Below, in pieces: positions 48,469 to 58,445 of a stretch of 64,000 bases of DNA (position 1 is the first letter of the stretch; every line of letters begins with the position of its first letter). The stretch lies in assembly GCA_963730225.1 (NCBI GenBank), contig CAVSQX010000002.1, positions 806,001-870,000 of the forward strand, given 5' to 3'. Origin of the DNA: CAVSQX01 sp963730225 (GTDB taxonomy: Bacteria > Planctomycetota > Phycisphaerae > Tepidisphaerales > Tepidisphaeraceae). Under the pieces are notes generated by a model. It saw only the letters and a list, made by a program, of their open reading frames with translations. It did no database searches and was not told the DNA's origin. The translations under genes were made by a program, and so were the position numbers.

Positions 48469-49431
48469 ATGCCCAAAGTTAGCGTTATTACGCCTTGCTA
48501 CAATGCTTCTCGCTATGTCGGACGCACAATCGATAGCGTCCGGCAGCAGTCATTTGGCGACTGGGAGCATGTCGTTGTTGACGACGGTAGTTCGGATACC
48601 TTGGCTAGTTCCGTCAGGGAAATCGCAGCGATAGAGCCTCGCCTGCGGCTCGTTTGCTATCCGAATGGAGGCTGCGCGCTAGCGCGAAATCGTGGCTTTG
48701 CCAATGCTAGATCCCAGAGTCGCTATCTCATGTTCCTTGATGCCGACGATCTCTTGGAGACCAACGCTCTGGACGTAATGATCTCGTATATGGACGCTAA
48801 CCCTAACGTGGGCTTGGCATATTGCGATTTTTGCATCGTGGACTCCAATGACGGATTGATTGAGGCGGATCCTTTTCAGGCTGGCTGGGCACCACGTTAC
48901 GCCGCAACAAGATACGGAGTTCGACAGGTTCCGCAAAATGAGCCTGAAACCCCCCTTGAGTCGATTTTTGCGATAACGGCAATCATTCCATCGGTTTGTA
49001 TATTCCGCCGATCGATCTTCGAGATGACGCCAGGGTGGGACGAGGAGATGGGAGTCATCTACGAAGACGTGAGCCTCTATTTGAACATGGCGCTTCGGAG
49101 CAAGGTGCACTTCGTGCCGCAGAAATTGGTGCGATATCGACGGCATGCTAGTCAGTCGAGCCAAGTCTGTCCCGAAACGTTCAACCGGCAAGCGCACCGC
49201 CTATACATCAAATGGATGGATGTGCCCGGACTGACGAACGAACAGAGAGCGGTCATCCGAGCCGCACAACGATTTCGGGAGGGGCCCTTGGCTTTCTACC
49301 TAGGCATTCGCACTGGAAACCGGCGATTGCGAAGTGGTGAGTTCTATTGGGCGATAAGGTTCTACGCAGGTGCCATGCGCCGATATTTAGCATGTTCGTT
49401 GCGGCCACGAGCGTGGCACCGAATACGGTAA
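48469..49431 (+). CDS. GT2 glycosyltransferase
   Basis: 320 residues. The start VSVITPCYNASRYVGRTIDS, then VVVDDGSSD and YLMFLDADDLLE (the DxD metal-binding motif), define a GT-A family 2 enzyme. A later YEDVSLYLNMAL segment is the acceptor-site acidic motif. There are no membrane spans, so it acts on lipid-linked intermediates from the cytoplasm. Only two bases separate it from the next gene. Confidence 0.87.
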   Translation: MPKVSVITPCYNASRYVGRTIDSVRQQSFGDWEHVVVDDGSSDTLASSVREIAAIEPRLRLVCYPNGGCALARNRGFANARSQSRYLMFLDADDLLETNALDVMISYMDANPNVGLAYCDFCIVDSNDGLIEADPFQAGWAPRYAATRYGVRQVPQNEPETPLESIFAITAIIPSVCIFRRSIFEMTPGWDEEMGVIYEDVSLYLNMALRSKVHFVPQKLVRYRRHASQSSQVCPETFNRQAHRLYIKWMDVPGLTNEQRAVIRAAQRFREGPLAFYLGIRTGNRRLRSGEFYWAIRFYAGAMRRYLACSLRPRAWHRIR

Positions 49432-49433
49432 CA

Positions 49434-50723
49434 ATGGAAAAGCTTTCCATTCTTGTTATCGCGCAGAGCTACCATCCGGTAGTGGGCGGCGTCGAAACCC
49501 ATGCCGAGCAAGTCGCGCATGAATTGCACCGCCGAGGGCATGGGGTCGCAGTCGCTGCCATGACCTTTGCCGAAGCGAAAGTGCCGGCGCGATTCGGGAT
49601 ATTGGCACACGATATGCTGGTGCCGAATTTCGCCAGCTATGAGCAGGACGGAATACCGATTCACTCTTTGACGCCGTGCTTATTCGACCGCCTACGAATG
49701 GCACCAATTGCCGTGCGCGCGCTTTCCTCCCTACCGACGGTATTACTTTCACGGTCTGCAGCGATTCGGCTATCCGTTTTTTCGCTCGGTCTATCGACCT
49801 CGGTTGGCAAAACTAATGACCGACGTTGACGTTGTCCATTCGTTAGCAGGCGGGTATCTTGGATGGACCGCGCAAGCGGCCGCGCGCGATCTGGGCATTC
49901 CATTCGTCTGTACGCCATTTGTACATCCGAAGCAGTGGGGTGATGGGCCGGAGGATGTAGAATACTACGAGAAGGCCGACGCCGTGATTGGGCTGGTCGA
50001 GACGGACAAGGAATATCTGGCGTCCATCGGAGTGCCAAAGGAAAACCTGCACATCGTCGGTGTCTCACCCAATTTGCCCGCGACGGCCGATCCGAAGGGA
50101 TTTCGCGAGAAGCACGGACTCGGCGCTGCGCCCTGGTGCTTTATGTAGGCCGAATGATGCGCGAAAAGGGAGCGGTTGCACTCTTGGATGCCGCTCCTGG
50201 CGTCTGGCGGCACATGCCGGATACGCGTTTTATATTCATCGGCCCGGCCAGCCCGGAGGAGGCGGCGATCTTCGATAATGCCGATCCTCGGATTTATTAT
50301 CTGGGAAAGGTCAGTGCCCAGGAAAAAGCCGACGCCCTGGCAGCGTGCGATCTGTTCTGCATGCCGTCCATGAGTGAAATCCTGCCGACCGTTTATCTGG
50401 AAGCGTGGAGTTTCAGCAAGCCGGTGGTGGGTGGAATGGCTCACGGATTGCCGGAACTGGTTGAGGGGAACGGAGCAGGAGTTGTCGCTCGCCAGGACGC
50501 CGATGAGTTGGCAGAGAAGCTGGTGCGCCTGTTGGGGGATCAAGGATCGCGGGAGCGATATGGGAGGGCGGGGAAGGAATTGGTGGAGCAAAAATATTCG
50601 GTGGTCGCGGTGGCGGATGCATTGCTCGAGGTATACGGCCGCCTCTCGAAGGACAAGTGCAAGGACCAGCCAGCTGGGAACGGCAACTTTCGCGCGCTAC
50701 CACCACCGCCTGAATTGGTGTAA
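49434..50723 (+). CDS. GT4 glycosyltransferase, two frameshifts
   Basis: The ATG at 49434 starts LSILVIAQSYHPVVGGVETH. Near 49722 the frame changes to FPPYRRYYFHGLQRFGYPFF and VVHSLAGGYLGWTAQAAARD. Near 50138 it changes again into LYVGRMMREKGAVALLDAAP, followed by PSMSEILPTVYLEAWSFSKP, the donor-binding region. All pieces fit a single GT-B enzyme of about 430 residues. The PSMSE.LPTVYLEAW pattern is a variant of EX7E. Confidence 0.8.
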
Positions 50724-51241
50724 TTCGACCACCGAAGATTTCAAATTGACCAGGCAACTCCGCAAAGAAATCGTGGTCACTGTTGTTACCCCGATCAAGA
50801 TGATTAAACGACGATGTCCGTAGCGCTCGAACCAGCTTCGTTCGTATCCACGAACAGATTGGTAATTCCGCGCGTGGAGCATCAGAAGCTTCGACGACTG
50901 GAATACCTCGATACGCTTCGCGGGTTGGCAGCATTGTCGGTCATTGCGTTTCACTACCTCCAGGCATATGGGCCGCCGCCGGGTGATTGGATTTGGACTC
51001 GCACACCGCTGTGCATATTTTGCGATGGCCAACTCGCGGTTTCAGTATTCTTTGTGCTGAGCGGGTTCGTGCTCTCCAACCGCTATTTCAACAGTGGGAA
51101 TTGTGATACTCTGCAAACGTTCAAGCTCAGGGGATACGTCGTAGCCAGATGTGCCCGACTATGGATTCCATACCTGGCCATTTTCGCGATCGTCGCATTA
51201 ATTCCAAGGGCTGCATTTGAACGTACGAACACGGTGCCTAA

Positions 51242-52100
51242 GAACGTGTGTGAGAAGTCCATTTACCCTGGTCGTAGACGATGAAGCATCAGGTTGATCA
51301 TTGCGATGCGGATCATCGACTCGCTGCTTTCGGTCAGGGTCTCGTAGTCCTTGCTCAACCGACGATACTTGCCGAGCCAGGCGAAGGTGCGCTCCACGAT
51401 CCAGCGCTTGGGCAGCACCGCGAATCCCGCTTCGCTGCGCTTGACGATATGGAGAGTCCATCGGCCAAGATGGCTGGCCCAATCGATCAGTTGCCCGGCA
51501 TAGCCGCCGTCGGCCCAGATCAGTTTCAGACGGGGGAACAACCTGCGGCCCCCGCGCTTTTCGCCGAGTTTGGCCAGGACCAGCTTGGCTCCGTCGCGAT
51601 CTTGAAAACTGGCTGCGTGTACGACAATGGCAATAATCAGCCCCAGCGTGTCGACCACGATATGCCGCTTTCTTCCGTTGATTTTCTTCCCCGCGTCGTA
51701 CCCGCGGCTCCCCCTTTTTCCGCCGTCTTCACCGATTGCGAATCGATGATGGCGGCGGAGGGTGTCTTCTCCTTGCCGGCCTCCACGCGGGTCTGCTCGC
51801 GCAGGCGGTCGTGGATGTCTTGCCAGATACCTTGGAGTCGGAAGCAGCGGTAGTAATAATGCACCGTGCCCCAAGGCGGCAGATCGTGCGGCAGCATCCG
51901 CCAAGAGCAGCCGGTGCGGTTGAGGTAGAGAATGCCGTTGATCACTTCGCGCATCACCACCGACCGGGGCCGACCACCGGACTTCTCGGGCGGGATGCGT
52001 GATTCGATCAATGACCATTGTTCATCCGTGACGTCACTTGGGTATGGATTCCTTTCCATGCCGCCAGATTATGCCAGATTTAGCCTTCTCACACACGCTC
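51242..52100 (-). mobile_element. Complete IS5-family insertion sequence (IS427-like), 859 bp
   Basis: The ends are inverted repeats: GAACGTGTGTGAGAAG at 51242-51257 and its near-perfect complement at 52085-52100 (15 of 16). TAA at 51239-51241 and 52101-52103 is the target duplication, of the TNA kind known for the IS427 group. The element sits inside an acyltransferase gene. Confidence 0.9.
51263..52059 (-). CDS. IS5-family transposase in two overlapping frames
   Basis: ORF A starts at the ATG at 52059 with YPSDVTDEQWSLIESRIPP and contains SAAIIDSQSVKTAEKGG, with the first catalytic Asp. A slip at AAAAAGGGGG on the coding strand (about 51710-51720) leads to ORF B: GSRGYDAGKKINGRKRHIVV, LIWADGGYAGQ with the second Asp, and RWIVERTFAWLGKYRRL with the catalytic Glu. 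Frameshift-dependent ORFAB transposases are usual in the IS427 group, so this shift is probably functional, unlike the others in this window. The complete DDE set and intact ends suggest an active element. Confidence 0.88.
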
Positions 52101-52895
52101 TAAGCCAAGTCTCTGGATGGATTTCCTATATGCACCGATTCCGCATTCTCTGGCTTTCTACATTCGAGATGCCAGCCTGTTGAAACTATCCAAACCGCTG
52201 TTGATCCCTCAAGGATGGACATTAACGGTGGAGTTTGTTCTTTCCGTGCTCGTCCCCTTGGGCGTGCTAATTGCGCTTCGACGAACTATCTGGCTAGTGG
52301 TTGCAACTGTTCTATTGATCTGGTCGATGAAGGGCCCGCCATTCATATTGCACTTCGCGCTGGGAATACTGATTGCGAAACATTTGCCGGCAATTCGCAA
52401 TATTCTTTTCTCCAAGACTCACATTGCGCTGGTACTTATTGCCGCGATTGCATTGGCAACGTCGCCGACGACCGTCTTTTTCAGGATTGGCGAGGGCGAT
52501 TGGGATACCTGGTGGATATGGTGTTTGGGCGGAATAGGATCGGCGGGGATATTGGCGGCGGTAATGTGCTCGAAGGCACTTCAATCCTCGCTTTCAATTC
52601 CGGCACTACGCTACATCGGCAAAATCTCTTACGGGACATACCTTATCCACATGCAAGTTCTGGCCTGCCTAACACCACTCTTCCTAGTTTCATTACACGC
52701 TCAAAGCCGTCAACCGGCGTGGCTTGAAGGATTAGCATTTACATTGGTCGCGACGCTTCTACTGGCTTCGATGTTCCATCCGCTTGTGGAGGCACCCAGT
52801 ATCGCACTCGGGAAAAAGTGGGCAAGACAAATTAATGGTGAATCTATGAGTCTTTGATCGAGCTGTGCTCATTGGTTCTTGGCAGCGGCTAATTC

Positions 52896-53849
52896 ATGCG
52901 CATCCTAATCACCGGTAGCAGCGGTTTCATTGGCGGAAGCTTGGGGCGCTTCGCGGCGAATGCTAAGCATGAAGTGCTGGGGCTGGCTCGGCGGAGTCAA
53001 GCAGACCACGATTGGCCGGGCAAGCATCAGGCCGTCGACGTGGCGCATGCCGATATTTCGGGGATTGTAAGCGAGTTTGTGCCCGATATGATTTTCCACG
53101 GTGCGGGAACGGCTTCGGTGAGCGGCTCAATCGAGTCGCCATTGGACGATTTTCGCGCCGCCGCTGTGACATGGGCGAATGTTCTGGACGGCATCCGCCG
53201 ATCCGGGTTGCGGCCAGTGGTAATGTTCCCGTCAAGCGCTGCCGTATATGGCAATCCGAAAGAATTGCCGGTCCGTGAGGATGCGCCGGTCGCGCCGATT
53301 TCGCCGTACGGCTTCCATAAGGCCGCTTGTGAATTGCTTGCCCGCGAATACTCTGAGTGCTTCGGTTTGACTTTAGTTGTTTGTCGTATTTTCTCGGTGT
53401 TCGGACCGTCGCAACGACGATTGCTTGTGTGGGAGCTGTTCGATCAACTCAGCGGCCCGGAGCCGGTGGTATGGCTCGGAGGAACTGGCCGCGAGTCGCG
53501 CGATTACCTGTTTGTCGATGATCTCTCGGACGGCATACTCCAACTTGCCTGCAACCGTCGAAACGGTGGCGGCGGGGATGTGCAGACGGTAAACCTCGCC
53601 AGCGGCAGAGAAACGCGAATCCTCGATCTCGCCGAGCAACTCAGGCGATTGATATGCCCGCGTAAGGAGGTCCGTTGCCGCGGTATTGGGCGACCGGGTG
53701 ATCCGGGACAGTGGAGGGCAGATACCCAACGACTTCGTTCGCTGATCCCATCGTGGCGGCCATCGCACGTTGACGAAGCACTCGTTCGCTGCGCGGCAGT
53801 TTGGCTGGAATTACAGAAGGTATTCCCGGTAGGAGTTGGTGTGGCATGA
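52896..53849 (+). CDS. NAD-dependent epimerase/dehydratase (extended SDR)
   Basis: 317 residues. RILITGSSGFIGGSLGRFA is the NAD-binding glycine motif. FPSSAAVYGNP gives the catalytic Ser/Thr region and SPYGFHKAACE supplies the YxxxK pair. RDYLFVDDLSDGI is also typical of the family. The enzyme probably converts an NDP-sugar into a precursor for the polymer (epimerase, dehydratase or reductase; not resolvable). Its end overlaps the next start (ATGA). Confidence 0.88.
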   Translation: MRILITGSSGFIGGSLGRFAANAKHEVLGLARRSQADHDWPGKHQAVDVAHADISGIVSEFVPDMIFHGAGTASVSGSIESPLDDFRAAAVTWANVLDGIRRSGLRPVVMFPSSAAVYGNPKELPVREDAPVAPISPYGFHKAACELLAREYSECFGLTLVVCRIFSVFGPSQRRLLVWELFDQLSGPEPVVWLGGTGRESRDYLFVDDLSDGILQLACNRRNGGGGDVQTVNLASGRETRILDLAEQLRRLICPRKEVRCRGIGRPGDPGQWRADTQRLRSLIPSWRPSHVDEALVRCAAVWLELQKVFPVGVGVA

Positions 53850-54609
53850 GCAAGCAGGTTATCGTTAAGCCGCTGAAATGGATCGCCCGCAACGCTCTGC
53901 CTCGCACCAATGGAGAGTCCTCCGTCGCGCGAATGGTGCGCCGGCTTCGCGCTGCGCGTTCCAACGCCCGCTACCCCGCGCGGATGCCACTACAAGGAAT
54001 TACAGCCAGTACGGCCAGGATGTCTATGTGGCAAAGTACCTGCGCGGGATGCGCGGTGGCGTGTTCCTCGACATCGGAGCCCACGACGGCGTGAGCTACA
54101 GCAACACATGCTTGCTGGAACGCGAACTGGAATGGACAGGGATTTGCGTGGAACCGAATCCCGAAGCCTTTCGGCGGCTGTGTGTTGCACGCCGTTGTGT
54201 CTGTATAAATGCCGCTGCGGCGGCGATCGCCGGCTCTGCGAAGTTTATTCAATTCACCGGCTACGGGGAAATGCTTTCAGCGCTCGGCAGCACGCTGAAG
54301 TCATTTCGAGTTGCCGAAGCAACGGCCACTGCGGGGGTGACGGTTAGCGAGATTGAGGTCAGATGCGAGCTTGTTGGTTCCATGTTAAAAGCGCATGGGA
54401 TCGCGCATGTCGATTACGTCAGCATTGACACAGAAGGCGGTGAATTTGACATTGTGCGGACGATGGACCTCCGCCAACTACGCGTGAAGATACTTACCAT
54501 CGAAAACAATGGCGAAGAAGATAAGATAGAGCCTTACATGCGGGCGCAAGGTTATCGATTGCGCTCGATCATTGGCTCGGACAGCATTTACGTGGACCGT
54601 AGACTCTAA
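53846..54609 (+). CDS. FkbM-family methyltransferase, frameshifted near the start
   Basis: The ATG at 53846, behind TAGGAG, starts MSKQVIVKPLKWIARNALPR. Near 53995 the frame shifts to NYSQYGQDVYVAKYLRG, and the main domain follows: GVFLDIGAHDGVSYSNTCLL (SAM loop), GICVEPNPEAFRRL, and VDYVSIDTEGGEFDIVRTM. SQYGQDxYV before the SAM loop is characteristic of a FkbM subgroup in polysaccharide loci. Intact length would be about 254 residues. Expected role: O-methylation of a sugar. Confidence 0.82.
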
Positions 54610-54625
54610 TTCGAGTGCCGGTACA

Positions 54626-55387
54626 ATGATCGCCTCTAAAACTATTTCTTTTGTAAAGGCACCTGCGCGATGGGCTCGCGATACCATCCGCGGTATCGCA
54701 TTCCATGAGGAGTTCCGGAAATTCGAAAGGATGTGCAGCCCAGCCCATCGATTTGCCATGCAGTGGAACGAGCGTTGGCCGTGCCTTTATGATCGAACCA
54801 CCCATCTCAGTGTCGAGCCACATTACACGTTCCATCCAGCTTGGGCCGCTCGCGTCTTGGCGGAATCAAAGCCTGCCAAGCATGTCGACATTTCGTCCAC
54901 ATCGGTATTCGCGACGTTGGTGTCGGCCTTCATTCCATTCGAATTCTATGAGCGGCGCCCGACGGAGTACGGGCTTCCAAACTTGAAGGCAGGGCGTGCC
55001 GATCTGCTGAATTTGCCGTTTGCAACCGACAGTGTCGAATCACTTTCTTGCATGCACACCGTCGAGCATGTCGGGCTTGGACGTTATGGTGAGCCGATGG
55101 ACCCTGACGGCGACCTAAAGGCAATGGTAGAATTGAAGCGTGTACTAGCGGTGGGAGGATCGCTGCTGTTTGTCGTTCCGATGGGCCGAAACGCTCGGAT
55201 TCGGTTCAATGCCAACAGGACTTATACCTATGAGCAAATTATGGAATATTTCGCCGAACTGGAGCTCAAACAATTTGCTTACATTCGTCAAACGTACATC
55301 GGTATAGGAACGCTTGTGATTGACGCACCCCCAAAGCTCACAAAGGAAGACGAAGAAGGCTGTGGTTGCTTTTTGTTTCGGAAGTAA
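54626..55387 (+). CDS. DUF268 protein, probable methyltransferase
   Basis: About 253 residues from the ATG at 54626. The region HVDISSTSVFATLVSAFIPF, then ADLLNLPFATDSVESLSCMH and TVEHVGLGRYGEPMDPDGDL, is highly characteristic of DUF268. The pattern VELKRVLAVGGSLLFVVPMG follows the order of methyltransferase type 11 motifs. The N-terminal 50 residues are extra compared with the domain. It is usually found in polysaccharide loci; the reaction has, as far as I know, not been assigned. Confidence 0.8.
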   Translation: MIASKTISFVKAPARWARDTIRGIAFHEEFRKFERMCSPAHRFAMQWNERWPCLYDRTTHLSVEPHYTFHPAWAARVLAESKPAKHVDISSTSVFATLVSAFIPFEFYERRPTEYGLPNLKAGRADLLNLPFATDSVESLSCMHTVEHVGLGRYGEPMDPDGDLKAMVELKRVLAVGGSLLFVVPMGRNARIRFNANRTYTYEQIMEYFAELELKQFAYIRQTYIGIGTLVIDAPPKLTKEDEEGCGCFLFRK

Positions 55388-55391
55388 GGAT

Positions 55392-56506
55392 ATGGCGGTG
55401 CGCACTGTCGAAATGCCCATTCCCTCGGATTCCTCATTGACCGTCCAACCGCCAGTTTGCGGGCCGACCAAAGGCCTTGGTGCGATACGACATCGATCGC
55501 CCGATGCCCGCGCCATTTGTCTTACCCCAGTAAAAAATGAAGCGTGGATCCTTCGCCGATTCTCACAATGCGCGAGACGTGGGCGGATCATGTGATCATG
55601 GCGGACCAACGTTCAGCGGACGCATCGCGGGAAGTTGCTGCGACCCATCGGAAAACCACCGTCATCGAAAACGATTCGGCTCCTTACGACGAAGGGACAA
55701 GGCAGCGATTGTTGATTGACGCGGCTCGACGGGCAGTGCCTGATGCGAAGCGCATCCTCATAGCTCTTGACGCCGACGAGATGCTCACGGCCAATTGGTC
55801 ACGGAGCCGGGAGTGGGAAAGCATTTTGTCGGCGGAGCCGGGCACCGTACTTTATTTCGACTGGGTAAATATCCTCCCCGGATTCGAGACGTGTTGGATC
55901 CCATCCAAGCCATTGCCGCTCGGCTTTGTGGACGATGGCAGCCCTCACGGCGGCGAGGTGTTGCATAGCGCCCGTATACCCGTGCGTCCCGACGCACCGT
56001 CACTAGTTCTCCGCGACATCAAGGTGCTTCACTATCAGTACACCAACTGGGAGCGGATGGAGAGCAAGCAGCGGTGGTATCAGTGTTGGGAGTGCGTCAA
56101 CTTCCCGGCCAAGCGGGCGATCCAGATCTTCCGACAGTATCACGGGATGTACGCCCGACCCGAACACGAGATTCATCCCTTCCGGCGAGAGTGGATCGAG
56201 GGATATGAACAGCTCGGCATCGACATGGCGGACATTCGCGCCGAGCCCGTCACTTGGTGGGATCGGGAGATTGTGGAGATGCTGCTGGCGCATGGCCCGG
56301 CATTTTTTCGCAAACAGGACATCTGGGCGAAGGATTGGACTCAGATGGTGCGCTTGTGCGGACACGAAGGGCCGGCCGAGTCCGTGCGCGACCCGCGCAC
56401 GAAAGTAGAAAAGAGGATTCACCGCTGGCTACATCGAACGCAGGCGCGCCAGTCGCAAATGAGAATCCGGTGGATTCAGCGGGCGCTGCGTCTCGTAGGT
56501 TGGTAA
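55392..56506 (+). CDS. GT2-like glycosyltransferase, frameshifted
   Basis: The start at 55392 lies 5 bases after the previous stop. The first frame has AICLTPVKNEAWILRRFSQC and shifts near 55565 into TWADHVIMADQRSADASREV, so the two halves form one GT-A Rossmann start. RILIALDADEML carries the DxD motif. VLHYQYTNWERMESKQRWYQ in the middle is common in this subgroup of family 2-like transferases. Intact length would be about 371 residues. The donor is unknown. Confidence 0.8.
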
Positions 56507-56551
56507 GTTCATACCAAGCGTAGGTCGAGCGGAAGAATGTGATGGCTTAGA

Positions 56552-57742
56552 ATGATTTTGCTCGTTCAACCATTTAGCATGTATTCGCCCAGCGGCGGTG
56601 CACGGATATTGCGGTCCGTGCTGGCAACCGCGCCCGAGCCGTACCTTAGCGTTTGTACTTCCCCACGATCTCCAGTCTCCCGGGTCGGTCAAGAAGTACA
56701 TCTACCGATTCGGCCTTCCTTCGGCCGGGTTGAAAGCACGCGGTTCGGTGGTCTTCTGTGGTCGCTGGCAAAACCATGGAGTCGCCGTTTTCGGAGGCGG
56801 CTTGCGGAGCTGTGCACCAGCAGCGGCGCGACCACGATTCACGCAATTCCCCACGGACTGGACTTCTGGGAGGCTTACTGCGTTGCTCGCGAATTACGAT
56901 TGCGATACGTCATCAACGTCCATGATGAACTCGATTATAACCTACGAGGCAGGCCAGATCTAGATGAGGCGAAGACGAGGCTTGGTCAGACATGGCTCGG
57001 CGCCGACGGCCGGCTCGTCATCTCGCCAGAGATGGGAGAAGAGTATTGCCGCCGGTATGGACCCCGGCCGTTCGTTGTCGTGACCGACGGATTGGCGGCG
57101 ATTCCGTCCGAACCACGCCGCCGTCGCAGCAACAGGCTTCGAGTCTATTTTATGGGCTTGGCGCACGTCAGCGATGGCCGAATTTCCAATCGCTGCTTGA
57201 GGCCCTTGCGCTTCTGGCGAGGGAGCGGCCAGATCTGCGGGTGTCATTTGTTAGCCGTAGCGGTACGCTTCCAATCGAAATTCGCAATCGCGGTATATCG
57301 ATTGAAATCCTGCCGTTGGAAGATGAGGACAGCGTCCAGCGGGATTTGGACGACGTGGACCTGTTGTACTTGCCGCTGCCATTTGAACGAGCATACGAGT
57401 CGTTCACGCGCTTTCAGCCTCTCGACGAAGCTGGTCACCTATCTGGGGAGCGGCTTGCCTATCCTGTATCACGGACCTGCATGTGCCGTAGCAGGCCGAT
57501 TGCTACTGAAGCACGGCGCCGCAGCCATTGTAGATTCTCCGAGCCCGCAGGCCGTAGCAGACGGTCTCACGACGAGCCTTACCAAATTTGAAGTTCTTGC
57601 TCGCAATGCACTGAAGCTGGGGCGCGATCGGTTCCGAATTGAAGACCAAAGGGATCGTTTCTGGCGAGAAGTGCTTGGTACCGAAACCAAATTCAGCAAG
57701 ATGACACAACGCCATGCTTCGCCCCAATTTGTTACGAAGTAA
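56552..57742 (+). CDS. GT4-like glycosyltransferase with a compensated out-of-frame middle
   Basis: The open frame is continuous (396 residues), but its middle does not make sense as a protein. Between about 57155 and 57440 the frame gives basic, Cys-rich sequence (WRGSGQICGCHLLAVAVRF). Another frame reads LGARQRWPNFQSLLEALALL, LRVSFVSRSGTLPIEIRN and LLYLPLPFERAYESFT, as expected for a donor-binding domain. After it the original frame resumes with STKLVTYLGSGLPILYHGPA. Two opposite indels thus cancel. The N-terminus (LLVQPFSMYSPSGGARILR) and VINVHDELDYNLRG fit a GT-B enzyme. Confidence 0.75.
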   Translation: MILLVQPFSMYSPSGGARILRSVLATAPEPYLSVCTSPRSPVSRVGQEVHLPIRPSFGRVESTRFGGLLWSLAKPWSRRFRRRLAELCTSSGATTIHAIPHGLDFWEAYCVARELRLRYVINVHDELDYNLRGRPDLDEAKTRLGQTWLGADGRLVISPEMGEEYCRRYGPRPFVVVTDGLAAIPSEPRRRRSNRLRVYFMGLAHVSDGRISNRCLRPLRFWRGSGQICGCHLLAVAVRFQSKFAIAVYRLKSCRWKMRTASSGIWTTWTCCTCRCHLNEHTSRSRAFSLSTKLVTYLGSGLPILYHGPACAVAGRLLLKHGAAAIVDSPSPQAVADGLTTSLTKFEVLARNALKLGRDRFRIEDQRDRFWREVLGTETKFSKMTQRHASPQFVTK

Positions 57743-57795
57743 AGAGGGATGTGGTCGCTTACTCGCCGTCAAGTTGCCTATTAAAGGGAAAGCCC

Positions 57796-58425
57796 ATGAT
57801 AGCAACCGAAGTATTCCAGCGGCTGGCCAGACGCCTGAAGCTCTCGATCGCGGTCTGCGCATCGGTCCGAAGGAGCCTCCTGCGACTCCGCGGCGCGAAA
57901 ATCGGCGGTGGCACACGCATTCCAAGAATCAGCGTAACCTGGCCTCATCAGATCTCGCTCGGAGAGAACTGCGTCCTTGAGGACGATATCTACTTCAAAT
58001 TCGATGGCCCTTGGCGGCGCGGCCCAGCCATTTTGATCGGAAACAGGGTCTTCATCGGGCGCGGATGTGAGTTCAACATTCGCCGGCGAATTGTCGTGGG
58101 CGATGATTGTCTCATCGCTTCGGATTGCAAATTCATCGATCACGACCACGGGATATCGATGGATCGACCGATGAACGTCCAAAGCGGGCAGGAGAGTGAA
58201 ATCGAACTGGAGCAGGATGTTTGGCTTGGGGTGAATTGCGTCGTTCTGAAGGGCGTTACGATAGGCCGCGGGGCGGTTGTGGGCGCCAGCAGTGTCGTTA
58301 CCAAACCAATTCCGCCTTTTGAGATTTGGGCGGGAGTTCCGGCAATTAGGATCGGTCAGCGCGTCGCGACCGTTCTTCAGAACAGATCGCAGGTGCTAGG
58401 AGAGGGTACCGAGCATGATTGTTGA
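57796..58425 (+). CDS. Hexapeptide-repeat acetyltransferase (WbbJ/maltose-acetyltransferase-like)
   Basis: The ATG at 57796, behind AAAGGGAAAG, gives 209 residues. Hexapeptide turns run through ISLGENCVLEDDIYFKFDGP, IGNRVFIGRGCEFNI and VWLGVNCVVLKGVTIGRGAV. CKFIDHDHGISMD carries the catalytic His. The end ASSVVTKPIPPFEIWAGVPA is the standard finish of left-handed beta-helix acetyltransferases. It probably O- or N-acetylates a sugar with acetyl-CoA in the cytoplasm. Confidence 0.86.
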   Translation: MIATEVFQRLARRLKLSIAVCASVRRSLLRLRGAKIGGGTRIPRISVTWPHQISLGENCVLEDDIYFKFDGPWRRGPAILIGNRVFIGRGCEFNIRRRIVVGDDCLIASDCKFIDHDHGISMDRPMNVQSGQESEIELEQDVWLGVNCVVLKGVTIGRGAVVGASSVVTKPIPPFEIWAGVPAIRIGQRVATVLQNRSQVLGEGTEHDC

Positions 58426-58445
58426 TGACACGCTGAGGCAATAAT

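Larger units (their letters stand above)
50814..52857 (+). pseudogene. Acyltransferase-3 gene interrupted by an IS5-family element
   Basis: The first part (50814-51241) encodes LEYLDTLRGLAALSVIAFHY, the catalytic-His signature, FFVLSGFVLSNRYF and ARLWIPYLAIFAIVALIP. The last part (52101-52857) has GWTLTVEFVLSVLVPLGVLI, ILHFALGILIA and GKISYGTYLIHM. Removing the 859-bp element and one TAA copy joins TVPK to PSLWMDFLYAPIPH in frame. That gives about 393 residues, normal for an O-acyltransferase. The insertion therefore looks recent. A second acyltransferase at 39666 could partly replace it. Confidence 0.88.
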
